DNA of 64,000 nt from Anaerobacillus alkalidiazotrophicus (GTDB lineage: Bacteria; Bacillota; Bacilli; Bacillales_H; Anaerobacillaceae), in the NCBI RefSeq assembly GCF_001866055.1, contig NZ_MLQS01000017.1, positions 63,500 through 127,499 of the forward strand, written 5' to 3'. Shown piece by piece: positions 47,003 to 54,501 of this stretch (positions are counted from its first letter, which is position 1; each line of letters opens with the position of its first letter). The notes beneath the pieces are model-generated. The model searched no databases. It was not told the DNA's origin and was given only the letters and a program-made list of their open reading frames with translations. The position numbers and the translations under genes are program-made.

Positions 47003-48241
47003 ATGCAAGATCAATTTAACCGAGGATATACTTCACGGAAAAAAAGAAAAAGACAAAAAAATAATTCATCCATTTTTCCTACTATTACTATAATTATTTC
47101 CGTTTACTTTTTAGGTGTGTATACAAGTGATTTAATCGCTTCAATAAAAGCAAACTATGAACCTTTAATTAAGCCAGTATTAATTCAAGAGAAAGATGAG
47201 AAAGGTGAAGACGTTTCTATAAGTCAAGATGACCATGTTCATACATATACTATTGAAGAAGCAACTCTTGATGAGTTAAATGAAATGAGTCTTGAAGCTT
47301 CCGTATTTCTAGAAAGTGTAAAAGATACACCACCTAAACAGAGTGTTGAAAATCAAAAAAATATTAATCACAGTGAAGAAAAAGAAACTGTCAATGCTAC
47401 AGTTATTAAAACAGAAACAATACTAGAAACGAATAATAGGGAACCAAATTGTAATATCCAACCAGAAGAAGAAACACCTATAGTTAAACCAGTTGCTCAA
47501 AAGATAGTCAGTCACGTCGTCCAACCAAAAGAAACATTGTATAGTATTACGATGAAGTATTATTTAGATAGTAGTTATAAAACAAAGGTGGCAAGTTTTA
47601 ATGGGATTACTAACCCTTCTACTGATATTCATGTTGGGATGAAGCTAGAGCTTCCTGACCCACTGATCTTCGCCTTTCATGAAGTGAAACAAGGAGAAAC
47701 ACTCTTTAGCATTACAATGCAGTATTACCAAGCATCTATATATCTTGATAGACTTGCTACGTATAATAGTATTATAGATCCAACAAAAGATGTAAAACAT
47801 GGGTTAGTGTTATCAATTCCAAACTTTTCAGTTATAAAGGAGCCTTCCAAACCATCATACAGCATTTTAATTAATAAAGGTGAAAATACACTTATCGTTT
47901 ACCAAGACAACAAACAAGTGAAGAGGTTTCAGGTTGCTACTGGAAAAAGTCCTTCTCTAACACCTGAAGGAACATTTAAAATTGTAAATAAAATTGAAAA
48001 ACCTTGGTATATCACTAGTGACATTCCTGGTGGTGACCCAAATAACCCGTTAGGTAGCCACTGGCTTGGTTTAGATGTACCAGGTACGAATGGGTCTACA
48101 TACGGTATTCATGGTACAAATAACCCAAATTCAGTAGGTAGTTATGTAAGTAAAGGCTGTATTCGTATGCATAATACCGATATTCAATGGCTTTATGATC
48201 ATATACCAACTAATACAATCGTAATTATTGAAGGAAGTTAA
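47003..48241 (+). CDS. L,D-transpeptidase with two LysM domains, membrane anchored
   Basis: A 412-residue cell-wall enzyme. A basic head RKKRKRQKN is followed by one helix (IFPTITIIISVYFLGVYTSDL, residues about 25-45), so the body is outside the membrane. After a Glu/Thr-rich linker come two LysM repeats, about 170-215 (VVQPKETLYSITMKYY) and about 222-270 (EVKQGETLFSITMQYY). The YkuD domain from about 285 has its His in YGIHGTNNPNSVG and catalytic Cys in SKGCIRMHNTD. It joins peptidoglycan stems by meso-Dap cross-links or acts on spore/vegetative wall. RBS is weak (AGGAG four bases upstream). Confidence 0.92.
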   Translation: MQDQFNRGYTSRKKRKRQKNNSSIFPTITIIISVYFLGVYTSDLIASIKANYEPLIKPVLIQEKDEKGEDVSISQDDHVHTYTIEEATLDELNEMSLEASVFLESVKDTPPKQSVENQKNINHSEEKETVNATVIKTETILETNNREPNCNIQPEEETPIVKPVAQKIVSHVVQPKETLYSITMKYYLDSSYKTKVASFNGITNPSTDIHVGMKLELPDPLIFAFHEVKQGETLFSITMQYYQASIYLDRLATYNSIIDPTKDVKHGLVLSIPNFSVIKEPSKPSYSILINKGENTLIVYQDNKQVKRFQVATGKSPSLTPEGTFKIVNKIEKPWYITSDIPGGDPNNPLGSHWLGLDVPGTNGSTYGIHGTNNPNSVGSYVSKGCIRMHNTDIQWLYDHIPTNTIVIIEGS

Positions 48242-48244
48242 TTA

Positions 48245-48310
48245 GAAAAGCCCAAGCGCCTTGGTCACGAGCGATAGGCGCTGAAGCTAGACAGTTTCCA
48301 AGTTTAGAAA
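48245..48310 (-). repeat. Repeat family C, reverse copy interrupted by repeat A
   Basis: Reads in reverse as the family C start: AGAAATTT, CCAAG, AGACAGTTTCC, then GCGCCT and AAGCGC. Its expected end (ATAAATTCTG) is found on the other side of repeat A copy 3, at 48526-48534. So the copy is split by an insertion at its TTTAT. Confidence 0.68.
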
Positions 48311-48525
48311 TTTATCCCACTCTTAAGGGGCAAGTAAGACCCCCAGCACAAAACTTAAGAAAATCGAGAAGTTTAGGTGGGGGATAAACTGCCCTAAAGG
48401 TCCGATATAGAATAACTTTCATCAGTGAAGCTGATGATTAGTTATTCTTATGCCCGTGGTATAAGTTGAACTAACAATCAGTGGGGGATGAAGGAAAACC
48501 CCCACTGATTGAAGTTCAGCTTTAT
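48311..48525 (+). mobile_element. Repeat family A, copy 3, inserted into a repeat C copy
   Basis: A 205-base core (48316-48520) flanked by TTTAT at 48311-48315 and 48521-48525. Removing the core and one TTTAT restores GAAATTTATAAATTCTG, exactly the end of an uninterrupted repeat C (compare 49790 on). This defines the borders of family A and shows it is mobile with a TTTAT target. No protein is encoded, so it must be moved in trans. Confidence 0.8.
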
Positions 48526-48540
48526 AAATTCTGGTTATAT

Positions 48541-48580
48541 AAAAAAATCAATCTCTTAAACTTTAGAGATTGATTTTTTT
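48541..48580. terminator. Bidirectional terminator between the LysM gene and the LacI gene
   Basis: Perfect 16-base arms AAAAAAATCAATCTCT and complement, eight-base loop, with T runs in both directions. It serves the converging genes ending at 48241 (plus) and 48736 (minus). Confidence 0.88.
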
Positions 48581-48601
48581 AACATTTTAAATGCCAGTTT
48601 G

Positions 48602-48736
48602 TTAATCAAACTGATTTGAAACTTAAGGGGCATAGCCCCCCACCTCTAAGCGTAGCGTAGGTGGGAACTTCCATTCAGGTGGAGTTGAGATCCATCTGAA
48701 TTTCCGATTTTCTAGTGAAGCTAGAACGAGTTCTCT
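48602..48736 (+). repeat. Repeat family B, forward copy 2, touching the LacI stop codon
   Basis: A 135-base copy like 33554-33689, with GGGGCATAGCCCCCC near the front, AAGCGTAGCGTAGGTGGG and TTCTAGTGAAGCTAGAA near the end. Its right end, GAGTTCTCTCA, reaches 48738 and so supplies the minus-strand TGA stop of the LacI gene at 48736-48738. Confidence 0.7.
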
Positions 48737-49725
48737 CAAGTAGTATGTCCTTTAATAAGTTCGACATCAATAACAGTATTGTTGATCGTTTCTTCATCTT
48801 TGTTTTCGATCATATTCATAATAGTCGAACTTAATACTTTACCCAGTCGATTTGTTGGTTGGGAAATGGTTGTAAGCTTTGGTGTTTGCAACATTCTTGT
48901 GAAGCTATGATAGTCGTATCCAACTATTTTCAGTTGTTCAGGAACTTTTATGCCATTTTCAGTTGCGTAAAGATAAAGTGCATAAGCTACAATATCATTA
49001 CTACAAAAAACACCATCGAATTTAGACAAGTCTTCAGAAATTTTATCAATAATTAAGTCAGTAAAATATTCAAAAGTCAAATTATCATTTGAGCCCTCAA
49101 TAACCTCATAATGTACATTGTGCTTCATGCAACTAAGTTTAAAAGCGTCTGCACGGCGATTGGCTAGTAAATCTAGCTTTAATGGTCCAGAGATGTGTAA
49201 CAGGTTTTTACAACCTAATTCAATTAAGTGTTCTGTAGCCAATTCTCCTCCTCGAAAGTTATCGCAAGCAACATAAGGAAATTGATTTGAAATTATGCGA
49301 TCAAAAGTTACGATTGGAAAACTTACTTGCTTATAAGCATCCACATCTAACGTATGGCTGCACATAATAATTCCATCAACCCTGTTTTCACTTAGCATAT
49401 TTAAGTAACGAGCTTCTTTTTTAGGTTGGTCTAGTGAATTACAAATGAGGATTTTATAATTTTTTTCATTTGCATACATCTCTACATATTTAATTAATTC
49501 TGAGAAAAACGGGTGATTCGAGTCAGGAACAATCATTCCTAATATATAGGACTGGCTTTTCTGAAGAGCTCTAGCAATTTGATTTGGAGAATAATTCATC
49601 TCCGCCATAGCTTCTTCAACTTTTTTTCTCGTTTCTTTACCGATATAACCACGATTATTTAATACACGTGAAACAGTAGTAACTGAAACGCCTGCTCGCT
49701 CTGCAACATCTTTTATATTAGCCAC
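48736..49725 (-). CDS. LacI-family transcriptional regulator, divergent from a sugar ABC operon
   Basis: A 329-residue repressor on the minus strand. It starts at GTG 49725 (M-A-N-I-K-D-V), nine bases after AAAGGA; the ATG 36 bases upstream has no [40 protein letters not shown]. The effector domain has GMIVPDSNHPFFSELIKYVE and VDGIIMCSHTLD. It is short at the C-terminus, ending ELIKGHTT at a stop that falls within repeat B. GAAACCGGTTCC between it and the ABC operon at 50309 is the likely operator. It probably controls that operon in response to its sugar. Confidence 0.86.
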   Translation of the reverse strand: MANIKDVAERAGVSVTTVSRVLNNRGYIGKETRKKVEEAMAEMNYSPNQIARALQKSQSYILGMIVPDSNHPFFSELIKYVEMYANEKNYKILICNSLDQPKKEARYLNMLSENRVDGIIMCSHTLDVDAYKQVSFPIVTFDRIISNQFPYVACDNFRGGELATEHLIELGCKNLLHISGPLKLDLLANRRADAFKLSCMKHNVHYEVIEGSNDNLTFEYFTDLIIDKISEDLSKFDGVFCSNDIVAYALYLYATENGIKVPEQLKIVGYDYHSFTRMLQTPKLTTISQPTNRLGKVLSSTIMNMIENKDEETINNTVIDVELIKGHTT

Positions 49726-49789
49726 TAGTAAAATTCCTTTCTTTAAGTACATATTTCTCAATAAATTCGTATATTTTTTTATATAATCA

Positions 49790-49936
49790 GAATTTATAAA
49801 TTTCTAACTTGGAAACTGTCTAGCTTCAGGCGCCATCGGCTCGACCACTTCAGCCCTTCTCTTTCGGTCAAAAACCGACCGAAACGAGTAGGTCTTCCAG
49901 TGTTTGTCGCCGATAGGCGGGCGCCTTGCGCTTTTC
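49790..49936 (+). repeat. Repeat family C, full-length copy
   Basis: About 147 bases: AATTTATAAATTTCTAAC, GGAAACTGTCTAGC, then GGCGCCATCGGCTCG, a central GGTCAAAAACCGACC hairpin, and GCCGATAGGCGGGCGCC, CTTGCGCTTTTC. The GGCGCC-ATCGGC and GCCGAT-GGCGCC blocks are inverted, so the whole folds as one long stem. Other copies or parts: 17138-17172, 20107-20165, 43404-43455, 48245-48310 and 62271-62527. Similar intergenic repeats are, from memory, common in Bacillaceae. Confidence 0.72.
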
Positions 49937-50223
49937 TTGTAAATAATGATGATAACTAATTAAAGTTATGTCAGTCTAACCGTTTACGGTTTTCGTGTAA
50001 TTTAGAAATAAATGTAAGTATCTCTATTGTTACTATATTTAGTATAACAACCACATGAAAACCTTACTATAAATGATGTTAAAAAATCATGTTTTATTTT
50101 TCGAAAAAATAACTATTATTTTCCAAAAAAATACTTATTCTGAGAAAACTGATGAAAGATAATAACCAAAACTATGAAAACATGAAACTTTAACAAAAAA
50201 AATAAAAATATTTATGAAAACGT

Positions 50224-50272
50224 TTGACATATAAAACGCTTTCATAGTATTATAATAAATGAAACCGGTTCC
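50224..50272 (+). promoter_or_regulatory. Promoter with LacI operator and catabolite-site-like sequence for the ABC operon
   Basis: TTGACA at 50224-50229, an 18-base spacer and TATTAT at 50248-50253 form a good promoter. AAAACGCTTTCAT at 50233-50245 lies in the spacer and resembles a catabolite-response element. GAAACCGGTTCC at 50261-50272 is a near-palindromic LacI operator just after the expected start point. The gene start is at 50309, so both repression and catabolite control could act here. Confidence 0.62.
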
Positions 50273-50308
50273 AAAGTCCTAAAAAAAAATTCAAGGGGGA
50301 TTACTTTA

Positions 50309-51625
50309 ATGAAAAAACTTTTATCACTTTTAGTCGTAGTTGCACTTTTGGCATTAGCTGCTTGTGGTGGAAATGATGATGAACTATCAACACCAAACGA
50401 TTCAGAAACTAAAGATAGTACAAGTAAAGCGGAAGAAATTTCAATCTTTTTGGGTAAACCAGAGATTGCACAAGAATTTGAAGCTGCTATTGCAGACTTT
50501 TCAAGTGAAACTGGTATAAAAGTAACCATTATTCCATTAGCTGGTGGAAACGCATACGAAAGAATGACATCGCTTTATTCTTCTGGTAATGCACCAACAA
50601 TTATGATGTTAGCACAGGAATTTGATGTATTTAAAGATAGATTACTAGATTTATCTGATCAACCGTGGGTAGAAACAGTTCAAGAAGGTATGACGGACTT
50701 TGTAACTATTGATGGATCTGTATTCGGTCAACCGACTACAGTAGAAGCATTCGGTTTTATCTATAACAAAGCTATTCTTGATCAAGCTGTAAGTGGAGAT
50801 TTTGATCCGACAACAGTTAGAACACATGATGACTTAAGAAGCTTATTAGAGCAATTAGATGCATTAGAAGGGGTTGATCCAATTCATGTATCACCAATGG
50901 ATTGGTCATTAGGAGCTCATTTAACAAATCCTTTATTTGCATCACAATCAGCTGATCGTGATGAGCGCCATCAATTTATGCAAGATATGTTAGATGGTAA
51001 CGTTTCTCTATCTGACAATGACGTATTTAATGGTTGGTTAACAACATTTGATTTAATAAAAGAATTTAATTCAAATAAAAATGCACCTTTAGCTGCTCAA
51101 TATGATGATGGTGCATTAGCATTAGCAAACGGAAAAACAGGGTTATGGTTTATGGGTAACTGGGCTTATCCACAATTACATGAAATTGATCCTGAAGGGG
51201 AATTTGGGTTCCTACCTGTACCAGTAAGTAATGACTTATCTGAGTTTGGAAATAACGAAATTTCAGTTGGAGTACCTTCATATTGGGTAATCGATGCGTC
51301 ACAATCTACAGAAGACCAACAAGAAGCTGCAAAGGAGTTTCTTAACTGGTTAGTAAGTACTGAAAGTGGGCAAGAGCATTATGTAAACGAATTTAAATTT
51401 ATACCTGTTTTTGATAATTTCACAGTAAAACCAGAGGATTCACTATCACAATCAGTTTTAAGTTATATGGAAGGAAATGACACATTAGAATGGATGAACT
51501 CATATTATCCTGCTGATGGTTGGCCTTCAATGGGTGCTACATTGCAAAAGTACCTTTCGGATAATACTGATAAAGAAGGTTTAATTCAAGAATTTGAAGA
51601 TTACTGGAAAAACGCTGGAGAATAA
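50309..51625 (+). CDS. Sugar ABC transporter substrate-binding lipoprotein
   Basis: A 438-residue extracellular binding protein after AAGGGGGA. Signal peptide with lipobox LALAACGGN, then an acidic spacer. The fold is of the family 1 sugar type: FEAAIADFSSETGIKVTIIPLAGGNAYERM, FGQPTTVEAFGFIYNKAIL, LANGKTGLWFMGNWAYPQL and YPADGWPSMGATLQKYL. It is the first gene of an importer with the permeases at 51804 and 52691 and no ATPase. There is no glycoside hydrolase in the operon, so the sugar is unknown; the related layout is used for oligosaccharides. Confidence 0.87.
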   Translation: MKKLLSLLVVVALLALAACGGNDDELSTPNDSETKDSTSKAEEISIFLGKPEIAQEFEAAIADFSSETGIKVTIIPLAGGNAYERMTSLYSSGNAPTIMMLAQEFDVFKDRLLDLSDQPWVETVQEGMTDFVTIDGSVFGQPTTVEAFGFIYNKAILDQAVSGDFDPTTVRTHDDLRSLLEQLDALEGVDPIHVSPMDWSLGAHLTNPLFASQSADRDERHQFMQDMLDGNVSLSDNDVFNGWLTTFDLIKEFNSNKNAPLAAQYDDGALALANGKTGLWFMGNWAYPQLHEIDPEGEFGFLPVPVSNDLSEFGNNEISVGVPSYWVIDASQSTEDQQEAAKEFLNWLVSTESGQEHYVNEFKFIPVFDNFTVKPEDSLSQSVLSYMEGNDTLEWMNSYYPADGWPSMGATLQKYLSDNTDKEGLIQEFEDYWKNAGE

Positions 51626-51636
51626 ACGGTTTAATT

Positions 51637-51744
51637 GTGGGATGAGCAGAATACAGCTTATCCCACTACTATATTTTTTTGATCTGCTTGTCGTAAAGCA
51701 TCTGGTAATCAGAGAACGGATGTTTTGCGATGAGCAAGTTGATC
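51637..51744 (+). other. Intercistronic hairpins between the binding protein and permease genes
   Basis: First a terminator-like hairpin: GTGGGATGAGC/GCTTATCCCAC (51637-51647 with 51656-51666) then ATATTTTTTT. Next a longer imperfect inverted repeat at 51681-51744 with GATC at both ends and CTTG/CAAG inside. Partial termination here would keep binding protein above permease levels, as with the alpha-galactoside operon. Confidence 0.55.
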
Positions 51745-51803
51745 TCATCTTTTAGCTACAATTTAAATTTAGAAAACATATGAAGTAGATGGAGGTACCT
51801 AGA

Positions 51804-52691
51804 ATGTATAATGAAAAAAAATTAGTAGATAAGTTAAAGGTAGTCGGTACGTTTGCTTTTATTCCCCTTTTTGCGTTCCTAGTTGTTATGATTTTTCCTT
51901 TACTACTAGGAGTTGCGATGACTTTTACTACTTGGACTGGCTTTTCGGGTTCATTATTAGAATTCAGAGGTTTTGAAAATTATGCGATAGCTTTTTCAGA
52001 CTCAGGATTTTGGGACTCGATGAAAATTACGTTTAAATACGTAGTCTATACGTTAGTCTTAACTAATGTGATTGCTTTTGGGTTAGCGTTACTCGTAACA
52101 AGTGGAATGAAAGGGCAAAACTTTTTTAGAATGGGCTTTTTTACACCAAACTTAATTGGTGGTATTATTTTAGGTTTCATTTGGCAATTTATTTTTACAA
52201 GAGTTATCGTCCACTTCGGTGAAGCTACGGGGTTATCTATTTTTTCTTATTCATGGTTAGCTGTTCCAGAAAAAGCTTTTTGGACACTTGTAATTGTTGG
52301 AGTATGGCAAAGCTCAGGTTATATGATGTTGATTTACATTGCAGGATTAATGGGCATTAATAAATCGTTGCTTGAAGCTGCTGATTTAGATGGAGCTAAT
52401 CCTTGGCAACAAATGTTGAAAATAAAAATTCCATTAATGATCCCAGCGTTCACGATAAGCTTATTCTTAACATTGCAACGTAGTTTCTTAGTTTATGATA
52501 CGAATCTTTCGTTAACTAGTGGTGGTCCGTTTCGATCGACAGAATTAATTGCGATGCACGTATACAATGACGCATTTCTTTATCAAAATTTCGGTTCTGG
52601 TCAAGCGAAAGCATTTATTCTTTTCATTATCGTCGCAGCAATTGCCATTACTCAAGTTAGAATTATGAAGAAAATGGAGGTTGAAGCATAA
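51804..52691 (+). CDS. Sugar ABC transporter permease, MalF type
   Basis: A 295-residue six-helix permease. ATG 51804 (MYNEKKLVDKLKVV) follows ATGGAGGTAC, whose own ATG at 51789 is part of the RBS. EAA loop: LLEAADLDGANPWQQMLKIKIPLMIPAF. SLTSGGPFRSTELIAMHVYNDAF is the conserved last-helix approach. It overlaps the next permease by one base (TAATG). Confidence 0.9.
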   Translation: MYNEKKLVDKLKVVGTFAFIPLFAFLVVMIFPLLLGVAMTFTTWTGFSGSLLEFRGFENYAIAFSDSGFWDSMKITFKYVVYTLVLTNVIAFGLALLVTSGMKGQNFFRMGFFTPNLIGGIILGFIWQFIFTRVIVHFGEATGLSIFSYSWLAVPEKAFWTLVIVGVWQSSGYMMLIYIAGLMGINKSLLEAADLDGANPWQQMLKIKIPLMIPAFTISLFLTLQRSFLVYDTNLSLTSGGPFRSTELIAMHVYNDAFLYQNFGSGQAKAFILFIIVAAIAITQVRIMKKMEVEA

Positions 52692-53518
52692 TGAAAAAGA
52701 GGAGAAAAATAAAATCAATCATTTTACTAACTCTTTCAGTTGTTCTATTTATCTTATATTTTTTCCCATTTGCCTTAGTTTTTATTAACTCATTTAAAGA
52801 CCGTCTAGATATTGTTAGTAATCCGTTGGCACTACCGAAAGCACTATCATTTGAAAATTATATTTCTGCTTTTCAAACAATGAATTTTATGTCGGCATTA
52901 TGGAATTCAATATTAATTACATTAATTTCGGTTTTATTAATCATTGTATTTGCTTCGATGCTTGCTTATTTTCTCGTGAGATGGAAATGGAAAATGAATG
53001 GTGTGATTTTGATGTTATTAGTAGCGTCGATGATAATTCCTTTCCAAGCTTTAATGATTCCTTTCGTATCGATTTATGGAAATTTAGGTTTGCTAAACAG
53101 TAAATGGATGTTAATGTTCTTTTATTTAGGCTTTGGATTAAGTTTAGCAACATTTATGTATCATGGATTCATGAAATCTATTCCAGTAGAGCTTGAAGAA
53201 GCTGCATTAATTGATGGTGCTTCAAGATTACAAGTTTTTTGGTTAGTTGTATTCCCAATGTTAAAGCCGATTACGGTAACAATTGTTATATTAGATGTCC
53301 TATGGATATGGAATGACTTCTTATTACCATCATTAGTGTTAGTTTCAGAAGGAAATCGAACAATTCCATTATCAACCTATTATTTCTTTGGACAATATAC
53401 ATCTAGTTTTGGGCCTGCCATGGCGGGACTTATCTTAGCAATGATACCGATCGTTATTTTCTTTATTATTCTGCAAAAACAAGTAATTAAAGGTGTTATC
53501 GATGGAGCAATAAAATAA
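52691..53518 (+). CDS. Sugar ABC transporter permease, MalG type
   Basis: A 275-residue six-helix permease; its start overlaps the previous stop (TAATG), with ATGGAGG upstream. EAA loop: ELEEAALIDGASRLQVFWLVVFPMLKPI. WIWNDFLLPSLVL and the ending QVIKGVIDGAIK are typical. With the genes at 50309 and 51804 it makes a CUT1 importer that needs an ATPase encoded elsewhere (MsmX type). Confidence 0.9.
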   Translation: MKKRRKIKSIILLTLSVVLFILYFFPFALVFINSFKDRLDIVSNPLALPKALSFENYISAFQTMNFMSALWNSILITLISVLLIIVFASMLAYFLVRWKWKMNGVILMLLVASMIIPFQALMIPFVSIYGNLGLLNSKWMLMFFYLGFGLSLATFMYHGFMKSIPVELEEAALIDGASRLQVFWLVVFPMLKPITVTIVILDVLWIWNDFLLPSLVLVSEGNRTIPLSTYYFFGQYTSSFGPAMAGLILAMIPIVIFFIILQKQVIKGVIDGAIK

Positions 53519-53616
53519 TAGGACAAAGTGGCACAATAAATAAAAAGAATTAATGAGAAGTTAAAGTTAGATTGTAATATTTTGTAGACCGAATTGAATA
53601 GAGGAAAAAAATGATG

Positions 53617-53648
53617 AGGGTACCTTTAGTTGTGTTTAAAGGTACCCT
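53617..53648 (+). terminator. Rho-independent terminator after the ABC operon
   Basis: Perfect stem AGGGTACCTTT/AAAGGTACCCT with a ten-base loop, then TAAAAATTT. The T tract is poor, so termination strength is uncertain. Confidence 0.65.
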
Positions 53649-53704
53649 TAAAAATTTGTAATAATAAAGTTCTGTAGAAAAGTTCACGGGCTTTTCACGA
53701 AACG

Positions 53705-53749
53705 ACTATTATATACTTGCAGGAATGGCTGTAGTATCTCTATAATAGT
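53705..53749 (+). promoter_or_regulatory. Promoter of the selenoprotein gene, with an inverted repeat
   Basis: TTGCAG (53717-53722), an 18-base spacer and TATAAT (53741-53746) make a good SigA-like promoter about 60 bases before the RBS AAGGAGA. ACTATTATA (53705-53713) and TATAATAGT (53741-53749) are perfect inverted arms overlapping the promoter, a possible operator. Confidence 0.5.
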
Positions 53750-53811
53750 TTTAGAAAAAGTTATTTCAGTTTCATTATAATAAAAATATGATGTAATAAG
53801 GAGACAATTGA

Positions 53812-54348
53812 ATGAAGAAAAAAATCTTAGCAGCTTTTTTTCTATTGCTTGTTGTAGTAATTGCTGGCTGTAATGGTGGCGACGATACACAAGAAACAGA
53901 AACAGTAACGTTTAGTAAAGAAGCCTTCGATATTTCACTTTTAGATAATACGGAAAATTTTGTTAACATTAGCCCTGAAGGAAAAACAATTTATGCATAC
54001 TTTACAGGAGTTGGCTGACAAATTTGCATCACTCAGCTAGTTGAGCTGAATAAATATAGTAATGATGAATTGCAAGGTGTAAAACTCTATGGGATCAGTT
54101 TATCGACGCCTGAAGAACATGCTTATTTACAGGAGGTATTTCCTCTTGACAATTTCGAGTTTTTGACGGATTACCAAGGTGAATTTGGTCAAAAATTTGG
54201 TTTTCTTGATTTAGATGGAAATCAGGTTGTTAGGTACGAAAGAGGTTATGTAGGTGTTAATCCTGAAACAGAAAACATGGTCGTGGAAATAGACTATTTA
54301 ATTGGAGAGAAGATCAACGAAGTTTTGAAAAAAATGGAAGAATTATAA
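53812..54348 (+). CDS. Selenocysteine-containing thioredoxin/peroxiredoxin-like lipoprotein
   Basis: One 178-residue protein if the in-frame UGA at 54016-54018 is read as selenocysteine (residue 69). Start: ATG after AAGGAGACAATTGA. Residues 1-20 form a lipoprotein signal with lipobox VIAGC (Cys20). The UGA falls at YFTGVG-U-QICITQ, just where redoxins place their attacking Cys, and leaves a U-x-x-C pair with Cys72. The frame continues without gap: LVELNKYSNDELQGVKLYG, a beta-strand GISLSTPEE, then FEFLTDYQGEFGQKFGFLD, the standard peroxiredoxin/TlpA order. A SECIS-like hairpin follows the UGA. It should act outside the membrane as a peroxidase or thiol oxidoreductase. The alternative is a recent nonsense mutation; see findings. 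Confidence 0.8.
54016..54049 (+). promoter_or_regulatory. Bacterial SECIS-like element directly after the UGA
   Basis: Twenty bases after the UGA (54016-54018) lies a hairpin with a six-base perfect stem TCAGCT/AGCTGA (54033-54038 with 54044-54049) and a five-base loop AGTTG. A G in the first two loop positions followed by U, and a UGA-to-loop distance of 16-37 bases, are the usual bacterial SECIS features as I recall. SelB bound here would bring selenocysteyl-tRNA to the UGA. Confidence 0.7.
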
Positions 54349-54355
54349 AAGTTAG

Positions 54356-54392
54356 AAGAAGCGGTAACGGTTAATGTTATCGCTTCTTATTA
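54356..54392 (+). terminator. Hairpin terminator after the selenoprotein gene
   Basis: Perfect 13-base arms AAGAAGCGGTAAC and complement (54356-54368, 54376-54388), seven-base loop, then ATTATTAT. It makes the selenoprotein gene a single-gene unit. Confidence 0.82.
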
Positions 54393-54501
54393 TTATAGAA
54401 AGTATAAAATTTTTTTAGTGAAAAGCTAACTATCTGCCTGCAGCTCATTTTAGGGATCGAGAGTAAGGAGTTTGAGGCTTTTCTTATTAGAAGGAGGAAA
54501 T

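Noticed and set aside
53812..54018. A 68-residue truncated protein ending at the UGA, with a second gene restarting at 54070
   Set aside because: The frame is continuous through the UGA, the redox motif spans it, and the ATG-like restart at 54070 has no RBS and would begin in mid-domain.
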